From Hormiphora californensis (Eukaryota; Ctenophora; Tentaculata; Cydippida; Pleurobrachiidae): 64,000 bases of DNA. Below the pieces are notes generated by a model. It ran no database searches, had not been told where the DNA came from, and saw nothing but the letters and a program-made list of their open reading frames with translations. Location: the NCBI GenBank assembly GCA_020137815.1, contig CM035361.1:4480553-4544552 (forward strand). The letters are read 5' to 3'. The position numbers and the translations under genes are program-made. This document shows, in pieces, positions 45,846-57,815 of the stretch; the stretch's first letter is position 1, and every line of letters starts with the position of its first letter.

Positions 45846-47122
45846 AAGATACACACCACATGCTGTGTAAATGTAAAAAGTACACGTGTATAATTGTGGT
45901 TGCGCGGATACCCACTTATCAGATTACCATATTGGACATACAATGGCATTGCCATCGATGTAATTTCATTTTCATTTCGTTTCCATAGCAACATCTCTCT
46001 CTATTCTGATCCTCTTAGAAGATATTTTATCCTCGATAACTTTATTACTTCTTGGTATGGCCTCTCGGTAATCGGTTCCTAGTTTGTTTGGTAATCGGAA
46101 AATCGGTTCCTAGTTCGATCCCCCCTATCCCTGAGCTTCTTTCTGAACTTTCTGAACTTTCTGAACTTTCTAAATATTTTTTAAACAGGAAGGTTTTGCT
46201 ATGAGTTGTACCTAGTATAGGTCACTGCTCGATTAGATTTGTGTACAACTACAACAGTAAATGAGTTTTATACATGCTGTTACTGTACACTCAAGTCTCA
46301 AGATATAATACAAACTTATTGTCCTTAAAGTACACAACCCCCCTTCTGTGTACATTTCGGCTCTTTTCTTAGATATATAAAGGCCAAGGATCTCTTTTTC
46401 TGTCTCTCTCTAATTCTTATTGCACAACAGGTGGCCATGTATAACATTGTACGTGGCCACCTGTTGTACATTGTACGTGTAGATCAGTTGTTCCGCACGT
46501 GCATCCATTATAACTTCGCTGCCTCTTATGTTCTAACCCTCCTTTACATTCTTAAAGACGGCGGGGTGCGCGAAACACAGTCTAGCTAGGCAATTTGCTG
46601 CATCATATTGTGTTGTGGATGTTTTGTCCTTGTTGTTCTCTGTTTGTTTTTGTGTGTGTTCGTCACACACTTTTTAGCAGTTTGGACTTTTTTTGCAATA
46701 ACGCTGCCAATTCTTACTTCTTATTATTGCCATTGGGCTCGCTATGGCAGTGGCACAAAACGCCAAAAACTTTATTTTTGGACGGTATTGTTCGTAAATG
46801 AGATGTTTTAGGTTTTACTAGACATGAGGGATATGCAATGGTGAGATAGAGAGATGATATTAGAGGGATATAATAATAGAGGGATGTGTGCTTGAGACTC
46901 CATTGTTGTGCATGAAAGTGCTTCCTCCAAAATATTAGCCCATTCCCCAGCTACTTGTTGAGTAATAAGAGTTCGTCCCTTTCCTTAGCTGCTATTATAG
47001 TGATACATACTCTAAAACTGCTTCTCTTAACATCTTGCGTTATATTATTTTAGTTGTTTATAATATACTGATAGCAAAGCTTAACACTATGCAAGCAAAG
47101 CAGGCCAGCTAGGATAAATCCA
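45846..47122. other. No gene seen
   Basis: AT-rich intergenic sequence upstream of the sulfotransferase; one hairpin (listed) only. Confidence 0.5.
46425..46473. repeat. Hairpin
   Basis: acaacaggtggccatgta ... tacgtggccacctgttgt; nothing else recognisable around it. Confidence 0.6.
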
Positions 47123-47300
47123 TTGCAGGGGGTGCTGATATCTCTTTCAATCGCGTCAGCCACGGTCCTTCCGGTACAGATTTCTCTGCAGCGTAGTCAG
47201 GCGCTACCCCACAACATACGCCCTCGTGTTGCTCTCAGGTCTCTCAAGAGAGCCCCTACCAATCATAGCTTGGTCGGCTATGATAGCAAAGCTGAAGGTA
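47123..47300. repeat. Dispersed repeat shared with the middle of the 51.4-52.1 kb element
   Basis: Segments such as cagatttctctgcagcgtag and accaatcatagctt match, inverted, the region 51730-51880. Probably a transposon fragment. Confidence 0.5.
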
Positions 47301-47414
47301 CACTATGAAGTTGGGTACTTTACTTTCAATTCTGAACTTGCCAAGTTAGACTGTTATTCACGCTAGAAAGTAGAAATGGTTTAGATATTAAGTTCTCACC
47401 AAATATTTCGCAGC

Positions 47415-48779
47415 ATGGGTTACTATCGTTACCGAGGACGCCTCTGTGCCTACCTCATTCCTCTACTAATCCTTCTTCTAATGTACCTAAACTACAACCT
47501 AATCCCAGAACACAGCCTGAACCAGTATTTCCCACCCACTGGTAGCTGCATGATCCTTGCACCTCGCTCCTCAATTTATAATGTTGTGTGTGCCTCGGGC
47601 ATGTTGTTCGAGTGTGAGGATATTTTGACGTCAGAATCTAAGGTGGAGGTAGCTCTGAAAGCGGGTGAGAATTGCCCAAGAACGTTAAGTGAGGAAGAAG
47701 ATCAGAATTTGTGTAGTTCAGAGGACGTGGGGAGTTCTGAATTACCGTTTTTAGATCTCATGAGCAAACGACGAAGCCGAATCAAATCCGCCTGTTCAAA
47801 TGCCAACCATCACTTCACAACTACTGCTCCTTCAGAAAACATTCTATTCTTTGATAAGGTGGATATGGAGTGGTGTGCTGTGTCAAAATCAGGAGATGTC
47901 ACAATGAACGCATTACTCTGTCCTTTGTATCACCCAAACTGCGAATACCAGTTGAAACATCCCTCTGTTATGTGGGATATTCTTAAGAAATCCACTGGTT
48001 CAGTAAAACATCGGTTGTTGATCACTAGAGACCCCTTTGAGAGAGTTCTAGCTGCGTATAAGGAGGAAATTGAGGTTCCGAGAACAAAGGAAATGGCGTT
48101 GTGGAATTTTGCCAAAATTATGGAGCCATTCAGGTTAGTTTTCTCATCGTTACTCGTCAGTTTTTCGTATTTTTGTCTTAATTCATTTGATTTTCATATT
48201 TCCTTCTGATTCTATGGAAAAGCTTTTTTTAAATTGCCCACATATGTTTCAGATTCCTCAACTCTATGCAGTCCAGAGAAAGCTCCAAAGCAGCTCTTGT
48301 ACGAACAGCTAAAACTGCTATCGAGCAACATCTTACCTCAAACCCTCATCTAACAATCGATACTCTCAACCTCGGAAGCGACAACCCCTACCTCAACCCA
48401 ATGACTCCAACTTTCTCGGAGTTCATCACTGCAATCCTGCTGGGCCGGAAACAAGACCATATGGCAAACAATCGATCGCTTCTGTTCTCCATGCTCCAAA
48501 GATTACACTTTTGTTCTTAAATTTGAACACCTTAGGTGCGAGTTAGGAGAACTTTCAAAAAGCATAAATTCAGATAAACTTAATAAAGTTTTAGAAGAAT
48601 CAGGCTATAAAACAGAACAGAAAGTATCAAAAACAGAGTTTTTCAATCTTTATGGACAATTATCTGACCACCAATTGGACTCTTTCTATCGTTGGTATCA
48701 GGAGGATTGTGAACTGTTTGGGTATGATTGTAAACAGACTTTGTGTCAGATAAAACGATCGAAGAACAGCAATTTGTAA
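47415..48779 (+). CDS. Golgi carbohydrate sulfotransferase (HNK-1/CHST8-14-like), one frame break
   Basis: Two exons, 47415-48133 and 48253-48779, about 414 aa. A type II topology is visible: short basic N-terminus, a transmembrane helix (LCAYLIPLLILLLMYLNYNL) and a luminal domain. Sulfotransfer_2-type signatures: the 5'-phosphosulfate loop region WCAVSKSGDVTMNALLCPLY, the 3'-phosphate motif RDPFERVLAAYKEEI, and the C-terminal CSPCSKDYTFVLKFEHL and FFNLYGQLSDHQLDSFYRWY. Such enzymes transfer sulfate from PAPS to glycan chains in the Golgi. The frame breaks near 48467 (AACAATCG): the upstream frame would stop at 48518, while the conserved C-terminus continues in the next frame. One surplus A explains it. 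It is either an assembly indel or a recent inactivating mutation; everything else looks intact. Confidence 0.85.
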
Positions 48780-49204
48780 ATTGTTATATTTGCATGTTTA
48801 CTTTTAGTATGGTATTTTTAGTCATATGCGATGGCAAACACGATCCAAAATTTTTGGTGTTTCGTTTTCTTGGTGTGGATTTGGTGAAGTCCACTTCTTG
48901 TTCTTCTTCATTGGAAACTCCATGGGACGCTATGCATGACTATTACGACAGACACAATGACTGTTGCCATAGGTTCCCCCATTTCACCGAAGTTGAGAAG
49001 GGGGAGCTTAGCGCCATATTTACACATACCCAGGCGGTATGCGGTTTGCTCAGCGTGTGGCCCAGTCGCGCCTTAACTTGTATTGTTCATACGGGGGCGC
49101 GGGAGAGGTGCAACAGCACAAGCCTTAACCTCATACTTAGGTCAATTGCACGGATATTCACCGAAATCTCAGTGACGGCCGTTTTCGTGTTTTACCTGAA
49201 ATAA
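48743..49204 (+). CDS. Open frame of unknown significance behind the sulfotransferase
   Basis: A 153-codon open frame overlaps the sulfotransferase end in another frame. It has one hydrophobic stretch near its start and eleven Cys, but matches no family I recognise, has no supporting splice structure, and contains low-complexity-free but codon-atypical sequence. It may be part of the sulfotransferase 3' UTR or chance. Listed only because of its length. Confidence 0.15.
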   Translation: MSDKTIEEQQFVNCYICMFTFSMVFLVICDGKHDPKFLVFRFLGVDLVKSTSCSSSLETPWDAMHDYYDRHNDCCHRFPHFTEVEKGELSAIFTHTQAVCGLLSVWPSRALTCIVHTGARERCNSTSLNLILRSIARIFTEISVTAVFVFYLK

Positions 49205-49223
49205 TTCATGTGCTGTCTACATC

Positions 49224-49340
49224 GAAGCTGAGTGCAAAGGGTGTTACCTGAGTGCAAAGGGTGTTAACTGAGTGCAAAGGGTGTTAACTGAGTGCAAAGG
49301 GTGTTAACTGAGTGCAAAGGGTGTTAACTGAGTGCAAAGG
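49224..49340. repeat. 20-bp tandem repeat, six copies
   Basis: Unit CTGAGTGCAAAGGGTGTTAA. Confidence 0.92.
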
Positions 49341-49384
49341 ATGCCCTGCCTAATGCAGACACCTACGATATTAACATTTTTTCC

Positions 49385-49448
49385 CTGCCCGGGTGAATGC
49401 CGAAGGCATTCACCCGGATGCCTTTTTACTTTGTAAAAAGGCATAGCA
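49385..49448. repeat. Double hairpin
   Basis: cgggtgaatgccgaaggcattcacccg followed by atgcctttttactttgtaaaaaggcat, both bracketed by ccctgc / gcaggg. Confidence 0.65.
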
Positions 49449-50374
49449 GGGTTAGAATTCGAAAACGACATTTTGGTATACTAACTAATCGGTAGAGGGA
49501 CATTTTTTGGTCACACTTTCGTTGCGAGGGCAACGGTGTAGCAACTAGAGCCGCGCGCACAGTGACGAGCTACTCCTTCATCAAACACCTCATTGGCACA
49601 GTTTGATGGACGTGTGTGTGCGCGCCACTCAACAAAACATGAAATGCTCTGCCGCACGTTTCGCGTGTTACATACACATTTTCATCTTGCGAGTCGAGTG
49701 TGAGATGTTAGATAAGTAGTTAAGTTGGAATGTCAAAAGCTGGTTAGCAAGTGTCATGTGATTGGGAGTTAGCTAACTCTAAGCTATGTGAGAAGTATTA
49801 TACTGACAGCTAGATCGTATGCATCTCACATTACATTATGACCAAGCCTTGATCCTGTTGGCAGTGACAATGTCACTGACATGTGAAACGGTAGGGCAGG
49901 GAAACACAGCATTATGAATACATAATGCAATAATTCTTGTTAAATTACTATATAAAGTGGGAAACGGAATTGAGTCTAGAAATTCTTTGCGTTGAGTACA
50001 ACTACATGTGTTGAGTTGGCCGTGTGGCCAAAATCTTCATGATCTCGGAGATTTGAGAGTTCAAAATCGAAGCCTGATATCCCAGAGCGTGCGATGTTAC
50101 CTGTTTCAGGGAATAGCCGTCACTGAACCCTGAGATCTCAGATTTCAGTGGTAAAAAAGGCGCACTTTAGCTGAGGTTCAGGCACGACTGTTTTCCCCAC
50201 TCAGCCTTGGGCCTATATCTACCTCCTCCCCCTCCACAAAGACAAGCACGTACAACTTGTGCCACAAGGAAGCAAGGGGCAAGCTAAGCACTATCAAGAA
50301 GACTTTTTACACTAGCCAGGTTGTATAAATATGCGTGTCTATGGCCTCCAAATCAGTACTCATAACTACTAACT
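49449..50374. other. No gene seen; upstream region of the GGWC gene
   Basis: Unique sequence with a TATA-like box near 50325. Confidence 0.45.
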
Positions 50375-51049
50375 ATGAGATTTACTTGTGTTCTACTTAT
50401 TGCCCTGTTAGGGCTCTTTGCCCCTGTCGTTGAGGGTAGGCCCGGTTGCCGAATCAGACCGTTGGGATGCTGGAGGGATAAGGGTAGCCGTGCTGTCCCT
50501 CCCATGGAAGGATCTCACCCTGCCTTGAAGGGTAACTACCAGAAAAGAGGGGACGCGGTCAGAAAATGTGCTGATGTCGCTGCTAGTAGAGGTATGTAAT
50601 ATATTTGTTAATCAAATGACTGATTTCTGACATGAATTCTCAGCTGGTGTATAGCTATTCCCTCATCAGAATGTCGCTCGGCGATTTCCGCATTGGCTCG
50701 GTGATTGGTTCGGTAACAACAGGTGGTTTGCCGAACCAGTGGTTCGGAGAGTCAAGGAGGTCGCCGAACACTTACCGCACAAGGCCGCATGGCTCGGCAA
50801 ACCACCTGTTGTTACCGAACCAATCACCGAGCCAATGCGGAAATTGCCGAGCGACATTCTGATGGTATAATAGTGAATGCTAACAAATGTTGATTTTTAG
50901 GGTTCAGGGTGTTTGCTGTCCAGAACGGAGGTTGGTGTGCGAGTGGACCCCACGCTCACAGAACCTACAGGAAGTATGGTCGTGCTGGCAACTGCAAGGG
51001 AGGAAAGGGAGGCGGTTGGGCCAACGATGTCTACGAGATCCATTGTTAA
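50375..51049 (+). CDS. Small secreted protein with a 'GGWC' domain
   Basis: Two exons, 50375-50591 and 50901-51049, 121 aa. A clear signal peptide (MRFTCVLLIALLGLFAPVVEG) is followed by one compact domain: GCWRDKGSRAVPPMEG, then KCADVAASRGFRVFAVQNGG, WCASGPHAHRTYRKYG and GGGWANDVYEIHC. I have seen this kind of domain (GCW...D...RA.P..EG ... FAVQNGGWC ... YG ... GGPWANDVY) in many cnidarian, sponge and other marine invertebrate proteins, usually without assigned function; that is recall, not a search. Six Cys after the signal suggest three disulfides. Basic overall, so an effector or lectin-like role is conceivable but unproven. The single intron is two-thirds occupied by a 200-bp palindromic element. 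A TATA-like TATAAATA lies about 50 bases upstream of the start. Confidence 0.82.
50664..50864. mobile_element. 200-bp palindromic element in the GGWC gene intron
   Basis: catcagaatgtcgctcggcg ... and its inverse; arms of about 75 bases with an asymmetric centre of about 50 bases. Confidence 0.8.
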
Positions 51050-51188
51050 TTGCCGTGGATGAAGTTAATAATTTCGAAAATTGGGTTTCAAGTTGTCTAA
51101 CAAATTGTGTTTTTATTGAATTGGAATTTGATGATGGTAGACAAAACGCGTCCAGAAGTTTTTAGGGACAAGAATGGGGGTAGGCGGC

Positions 51189-51272
51189 TGTCAGGCCAAT
51201 GCTCTGACCACAGTTCTCGCGCGCTCCGAGAGAAATGAGAATAGGGTCACTGGTCAGGCCAATGCTCTGACA
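51189..51272. mobile_element. Element bounded by direct GTCAGGCCAATGCTCTGAC repeats
   Basis: Reverse-oriented copy of the 32533 unit, 140 bases after the GGWC gene stop. Confidence 0.65.
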
Positions 51273-51396
51273 GGTAGGCGGACTCTAGTGCTACAGTGGA
51301 CTCTATACATATATCTAAATTTAGATTTAGATAAAGAGTCCAGACGAGTTTGATCCATAATCATTTTCAATCACCCTTTCTGAGTGCACTGCCCAT

Positions 51397-52108
51397 GGGG
51401 GGGGGGGGGGGGGGTTGCTAAGTTGAAATTTTCGAATACTCAATTTTAAAGTCTTGCACATGTATTGGGATGTTCTATGAACTAATTTCCGTGTTTTGAA
51501 ATTTTAAGATTTTAAAATTTTTTTTCGATTTTTTCCCGATTTTTCACCAAAAACAAGGGTCACAAAAGTGGCTTGCGATCCTTAGTGGCTCAACCGTTTG
51601 GGCTGAAACTCCGGATATCTGTAGATAATTACCCAATAAATAACAGAAAATATGATTCATAGAGATATTTGACTATAAAGACCCAATTTTATACTATACA
51701 ACCGTATAGACTAGCGCAATGCTACCTAGACCGCCAAGCTATGATTGGTAGAGGCTCTTTCGAGAGTTTCGCAAAGACGGTGCATATCTAACCAATAAGG
51801 TTGCCTGCTTGGGGTGGCGCTCGAGCTATGCTGCAGAGAAATCTGTACCAAAAATGGGCCGTCGCTGAACGCCATTCGTAATAGGAGATCAGCACCACGG
51901 CATCGTTCCGACCTACTTTTTTTACAACCGTATGTGCACGAATACAACCCATGCGCACTGCAATAAACAGCAAAAACAAGGGTCACAAAAGTGGCTTGCG
52001 ATCCTTAATGGCTCAACCGTTTGGGCTGAAACTCCGGATATCAATAGATAATTACCCAATGAATAACAGGAAATATGATTCATAGCGATTCATTCCGACT
52101 TAGCAACC
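51397..52108. mobile_element. 0.7-kb element with GGGGTTGCTAAGT termini and internal 110-bp direct repeat
   Basis: Inverted ends GGGGTTGCTAAGT / ACTTAGCAACCCC with ACTGCCCA on both outer sides (possible 8-bp target duplication). A 110-bp segment (caagggtcacaaaagtggct...) is repeated at 51556-51665 and 51975-52085. The left end has a poly-G run of about 20. The middle resembles the repeat at 47123-47300. Confidence 0.65.
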
Positions 52109-52873
52109 CCTACTGCCCAATGCAGCGATCACTTTGGACAATTTTGGAACCCATCGACCATATTTGAAGACTTGAAGTTCAGAATGGTTTTACGTAACCG
52201 GTGACGGACAATTTCTGAAGTTAGGCTTTTTTCCGGTCTAACTCTACGTGCACAAAATTCAGGTCTCAATGTTAGCCTTGTAGAAGCCGGGGAGAAGCCG
52301 TCAACAGATACCGATCGACTCAGGGCTCCTTGTAGGGCTAGAATAACCTCTTTTGGGGATATTTGAGGAAAATCAGGTTCATCCGATTTTCAGCCTTGAT
52401 TTTGTGGGCTATTTTTAAAACTCAGTCAAAAAGCCTTTTTTCATTTTGAATTGCTGTGGCTCGGGACCTAGTCGGTCTTTTGTCAAGATTTAGCGCTCAA
52501 AATATCAATTAAACCATGCTCTACATGACCATAAAGTTATTTGGTGGACGGTGGTTTTGAGTGTCTTAGAAATTGAAAAAAGTTGCGCAAAAACGGGAAA
52601 ATTTTTCTGTCTTTCGGGGCCATATTTCGAGCAATTATTAGGCCCCTATTCCGATCCCGCAACTTTTTCGGCTCAAAATTGGTTGTTTGCGATGACAACT
52701 GATAGAATGGACTACTTCATGTGCAAGACAGGTCGTTTTCTAGAATTTTTGCTTGAATAGAATTTTGACGATTTTTTGATAAGTGAGACGGCAGTTAGTC
52801 AACCACTAGAAAATGGGGTTTAGCCTTGGGAAAAAAGTTTACCAGATCTTTACCAAGACGTATGTTCTAACTG

Positions 52874-52982
52874 CAGGAACCGATCGACACAAGTAAACAG
52901 CCAACCAAAACTCGTTATTTAGGTCACGTGACTGGTTATCAGCCAATTACGGACCATTATTTCCTGATTCGGTCGGTTCCTG
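52874..52982 (-). mobile_element. 109-bp hAT-like MITE, copy L
   Basis: Flanked by GTTCTAAC on both sides (two extra bases on the left). Lies just upstream of the orphan exon acceptor. More substituted than other copies. Confidence 0.9.
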
Positions 52983-53008
52983 GTTCTAACCCTCTACTCC
53001 CTTTACAG

Positions 53009-53152
53009 AGGATGGCACTAAATAAGAACCAGTACCTCCTGAAGATGAACAACGCCACATTCTATGGTATCGGAAACTCCCTATTCTCAGCACCGAGATC
53101 GCTGAAAGGAGACTACGAATCGCCAGCCATGCTGCACGTTATCCGGAACTGA
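53009..53152 (+). CDS. Possible orphan 3' exon
   Basis: A pyrimidine-rich acceptor (ctccctttacag) is followed by 47 open codons in phase 0 to a TGA, starting RMALNKNQYLLKMNNATFYG. The amino-acid composition looks coding, and the acceptor sits just 26 bases after a 109-bp MITE, as seen in true introns nearby. I could not find its upstream exons, so it may be a missed gene's last exon, an exon relic or chance. Confidence 0.3.
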   Translation, partial: RMALNKNQYLLKMNNATFYGIGNSLFSAPRSLKGDYESPAMLHVIRN

Positions 53153-53342
53153 CACAGGACTCAGGGAAACCTCCGAAATTACTTCTTTGATGGCCGATCG
53201 TGTTGAGTGGAAAAATGTTATCCATGGAGTTCGGAAATACCACACGTGGAATCCGCCCTAAGTCAAGCTTTACAGCGAAACAGGGTTTAGCTAGGCAATA
53301 CCAAGGATGGTAGGAGACCGAAATTGTGTCAGGAACAAGGTA

Positions 53343-53435
53343 CAGTCGGACCCCGATTTAGTGGCACCCTATTTAGTGGCACCGGCCCGATTTAGTTTTT
53401 TCCACCCGAGGATGCCACTAAATCGGGGTCCGACT
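53343..53435. mobile_element. Tigger-like MITE, 'TTTAGTGGC' subtype
   Basis: CAGTCGGACCCCGATTTAGT ... cactaaatcggggtccgactg, starting 190 bases after the orphan exon stop. Confidence 0.82.
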
Positions 53436-54078
53436 GTTATATTACTATTATAAAAATTATATTGCCCTGATGAACATGAAGCAAAAAAATCACAATTGAA
53501 CGTCATTATGGATCATTCTAATAATTCATTCAATTGTTTAATTGTGTAGAATGACGATATTCCATTAGCTTTTAGCATAAAATCATTGTGAGTTTCACGA
53601 AAATTGAGGAGAGTACTACACAGAGAGATGATAAAAGAGAGAGATAAAAGTGAGAAATTATTGAGTGGGCGGACTCTCTCACTCATCTTTGTCACTCAAG
53701 CTCATGTTTGTTACACGCATAGCCTAGGTTGTTGAGAATGTTGAGTGGCGTTTCGTCTGTCGAGGAAATAATTCAACCAGTAGTTAGGGGGTTGCTTGGA
53801 TTTGTCAACCGGAACCACGCAAATTGTCTGTTCCAGAATCCAGATGATTGTTAAAACTGTAAACCTTAGTAGGCCTTATGTAGGTCTTGCTTTATCTACT
53901 AGATAATCTAGTTTGAGGCATTTTCAAATGACCTTATGTCAAAATTTACAAATTCAAACATACGGGGTTTCAAACTCGGTTAGGTTAGGTTATAGGCATA
54001 TATTCTTATCAAGCTTTAAACAGTAAAACACTATGTATGTCTTTGCTTCGTTGATAACACCTGTATGGGGTTTTTACT

Positions 54079-54140
54079 GTCTGTCGCCGCCGACCCCATC
54101 TGCAGAGCGCACCGTTGAGAATCAAATTGGGGTCTGGTTT
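54079..54140. mobile_element. Small repeat, GACCCCATCTGAGCGCAC family
   Basis: Third copy (gtctgtcgccgccgacccca), about 200 bases upstream of the Cys-rich GPI-type gene. Confidence 0.55.
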
Positions 54141-54340
54141 TTTAGGGCTTTTAAATTTTCTTGGTAAAACCAATTAATTAGAAATTGAAACAGATCATGA
54201 AGCAGCCTATTTTCAATCTTCGCCGGGTCAATCACCCTTATCTCTTGCCCATTTATTTTGCATTTTGAATACCAATTAATCAATTATAACTCTGAAATTA
54301 ACCGCGTCTGCCTCTTGTATCGTCAGCAGCTCAAAAAAGA

Positions 54341-55573
54341 ATGACGAAGTTGCTGCCCTCGGTTCTACTCCTCCTACTTTCTATATCCTGTTCGTATGGT
54401 CTGACTTGCGACGAGGACTGCTATCTTCTAGTTTCTTACTCCCTAGATGACGGGGAAACTACTACAGAGGCATATGACGGTAAGAACTACAAATTTAAAA
54501 AGAATCATTTCATATTTTTGTGATGCCTCGGCAGGGTCTTAGTAAGCCACAACAAACTATCACATCCCGCGATATCTTTGGCATGTCTAGGAATGGATAG
54601 GAGACCGAGGTTGTAAATCCTTGTCATATATAACTGGATGACTATTATAATCATTCAGTACTGTAGCTCTACCCTACAAATTGATATCAATCGTTAATCA
54701 ATCGACCGTCGAACTAAAATTTAGTAGGGTATTCAATGTAAATACACCCCCGTGTCCCCGTTTCAGATTCTGATTGCTCCAGTGCCGACACGACATGTGA
54801 CAGTGGGGAATCGTGCAACATTGTTGATCTTTCAATATCATATGGATCAGAGTACACCGTGAACTTTGTTACTTCCTATTGTTCCAGTTCGTCCACCATC
54901 AGCAGTTCATCCTGCGACGTGAGTTTGGAAAGTTTGAAAATCCGGGATTTCTAAACCCTGCTACCAAAGATGGCCATTGCCAAAGCCTAGGAGGAAAACT
55001 CGAAATTTATATTTTGGTAACAACACCGTTTTTGTGAAGGCTGGGACTTGTCATCCTTGTCAGGCCATGCTACGCAGTCTGCCCATTCGGCGAGTTAAGC
55101 GCCTCGCTTACGCTCGCCCTTCGGGCTTGCATAAACTCACACCGGGCTTTAGGCCCAGTGTGTGAGCCGACAAACTGGGAACATGTCACCCAGGAATGTA
55201 TCATCCAGGTTCGAATCTTGAGTCCATGATCAATGGCCTCAACATTTATGTATATTACTGATCTATCGACCAAGTCAAAGCACGTACACTCTTTATTACA
55301 TTGTGTGTGTCAAGATACAACTCTAATTTTAACAATTCCCTGATTCCTTCTCATTGTGATATTATTCCCTCACAGGATTTGGCTGAAGCAGCCGAGGAGA
55401 CAGATGCATGGTCTGAGTTGGGTATTTCCGCAACAAACTCGACCAGCACGTGCAGCAGTGTTGACATGTGTACATCGGATTGTGAACTAACGGAATCCAA
55501 ATCTGTTAGTGGAGCGATGGGTATATCTGGTTGGATAGTGATTGCTGCTGTTTTTGGATCCATGGTGATGTGA
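54341..55573 (+). CDS. Secreted Cys-rich protein with C-terminal hydrophobic tail, probably GPI-anchored
   Basis: Three exons, 54341-54479, 54767-54918 and 55376-55573, give 162 aa with consistent phases (1, 0). The N-terminal signal peptide (MTKLLPSVLLLLLSISCSYG) precedes a short acidic domain with twelve Cys, rich in Ser and Thr, whose second part (SYGSEYTVNFVTSYCSSSST) has the look of a beta-sandwich strand pair. The last 20 residues (SGAMGISGWIVIAAVFGSMV) are small residues then a hydrophobic stretch ending at the stop with no cytoplasmic charge: the pattern of a GPI-attachment signal. I do not recognise the family. It could be a surface adhesion or Ly6-like molecule, but the Cys spacing does not clearly fit Ly6. 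The frame is intact. Confidence 0.72.
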
Positions 55574-55883
55574 GGTTGAGCTTAGAAGAACAAGGTGAAA
55601 CATGCTGTTTGGTAAAATTCGGTGAAAGCTAGACAAGGACTGACAAAAGCGGGTGTTGAAGATTTGTTTCAAATTCTTGCATATACATATCTGATCTGTG
55701 ATTTTATTTTTCTTTAGATCTGTTTTTGATAGATAAGTGATCTTATAGATTTGTTATAGAAAAAAAAAGTCGACACGTGTGGGGCCGGGGGGGGGGGGGG
55801 GGGGGGTTGTGTTTGTTTGAAAGAAACATGGTATGTTAATTCAGTGAATTATCCTTCCAATTAGCATCTGAGAGTGTTGATTG

Positions 55884-55885
<2 letters not shown>

Positions 55886-55937
<52 letters not shown>

Positions 55938-55960
55938 GGCGGAAGAGAGAGAGAGAGAGG

Positions 55961-56030
<70 letters not shown>

Positions 56031-56167
56031 TGGAGAGAGAGAGAGCGAGATAAAGAGATAGAGATAGTGAGAGATAGAGAGATTCTCTTATCTCAATCCC
56101 TTATATCTCCTGAGAGAGAGAGCTCTCTCTAGAACCCTCTCGAGATATAAAATATATATAGATATTT

Positions 56168-56209
<42 letters not shown>

Positions 56210-56220
56210 ATCTCTCTTTG
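55886..56220. repeat. GA-rich tract followed by CT-rich tract
   Basis: GA runs 55886-56090, then mixed sequence, then CT runs 56167-56218: an imperfect large hairpin after the Cys-rich GPI-type gene. A poly-G run of about 18 lies at 55788-55806. Confidence 0.85.
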
Positions 56221-57815
56221 CTGACAGAGAATCACAACATGACCACAAGACATCACGTGCCGGGGCAGACATAGTGACGCTTCCTCAGAATACCTCTCTC
56301 ACTCGTCCTCTCCCCACACCTCTTTAATACATGTTCGTGAAACTGTCTACATACAACTATGTCCCATGGTGGCCGCTTTGATTGGCTTTATAATCTGTCT
56401 GGCGGCGTCGGGGACCCCATTTTTCGCTGAAATCGGCGCTGTGGCGTCTTAAAGTTTACAATAATTGTACAAATTAAAGACAACGGTAGTTTTTAAGTTT
56501 ATAATTGTAGACAAACATTGCTCCAGGGTCCAGGGTCAAGACATTCGCTCTGCTTTAACTCGATTTGAAATAAGCTGCCTTTGTTTCATGACTTCATGGT
56601 CGTTAGTAATATCTATTGGATCATGTTGGTTATAGATTTCATGTCTTGTTCTGAACTCATTTGTCGTAATTCGAGTCAATCATATTTCATATCTTTGTTC
56701 TGAATTTATATTAGTATTTTGTTAATTTTTTGACTCGAGTGAGTCTTTACTAAAAGTAGAATATGACGCAAATAAAAGGAGATATATCTTCCTTCATTTC
56801 TGCTTGATTCAATTTCTCTTCTTGAAATTAAGGTGTGGTTATGGAATTACTCGAATTCTTGACATTCCATACAACCGGGGGCGTTCGGCCTGATCAAGTA
56901 TCGGGATCGAGAAGTTCTTCGGATATTCATTCTCTATTAGTATTACCATATCTCTCAGATTCTCTCTCTCCCTGAATCTAATATCAATTGACAGAATAGA
57001 GACTTCGAGACCTGAATCATATCCTGCAGAAGTGCATCATCATCATCATGGCCGTGTCATAATATGGGGTGATCCTATAATTGGTCACATGATTTATCCC
57101 ACGTGATGGAAAATTTGCGAACCTCTGAGAACCTCAAAAAGTCTCGCTGACTTGTTATACTGAAATAGGTATACCCCACTAAGGTACTGGCACTGGTATG
57201 CCTAGGGTCCCTAGGAAAACTGATCATTTTTGCATACCATGGGCTTCGTCGGCGTCAGAGACTTACTAATTATGCATAGTTTGATACGAACTATCTGCAT
57301 TGACTTCCAACCTACCCAAGTGCATATCGTATGATAGTTCTCATGCCGTATAATATATTTAAGTTATATCGTTCCCGACATTATCATTGGACTTTCATAC
57401 TCCCAGATTGGTAGTGGACAAGTCCATAAGTTGCCTGCACTTTCTATTCGATATACTTTATATAATTCATGAGAGTCTCAAGACTAGATAATTACTGCAA
57501 CTCGTTCATTGGAAACGCCCTTGCATCCTAGAATCATTAACGGTTTATAATTATTATGTTACCATGCCAACAATAATAAAAGTGCTAGAGGTTCTCCATT
57601 TATTATGACGTGGTGACTTCTCATTTCACTCTTGTAGGGATAAAAAGTGGTTTATCGTCTAAAACTTTTTTGTTTTTAATTCTATTCCTTTTTTATTGTT
57701 TTATTTTTCAATTCAGCCATTTTCTTCAAATTAATTTTGATGGATCAGAGTCAAAAAGTTAAAAGTATGATGTTGATTTCATATTTTGCCATATATTTTA
57801 GATAAAGTAAAAAAT
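56221..57815. other. No gene seen; upstream region of the TGF-beta ligand
   Basis: AT-rich unique sequence; no open frames or repeats of note. Confidence 0.5.

Noticed and set aside
46595-46811. Two overlapping 67-68-codon hydrophobic frames
   Set aside because: Alternative frames over the same T-rich stretch; no signal peptide plus splice logic.
55060-55220. Possible tRNA-derived SINE (ggttcgaatcttg)
   Set aside because: Box B-like word present but no matching box A at the right distance.
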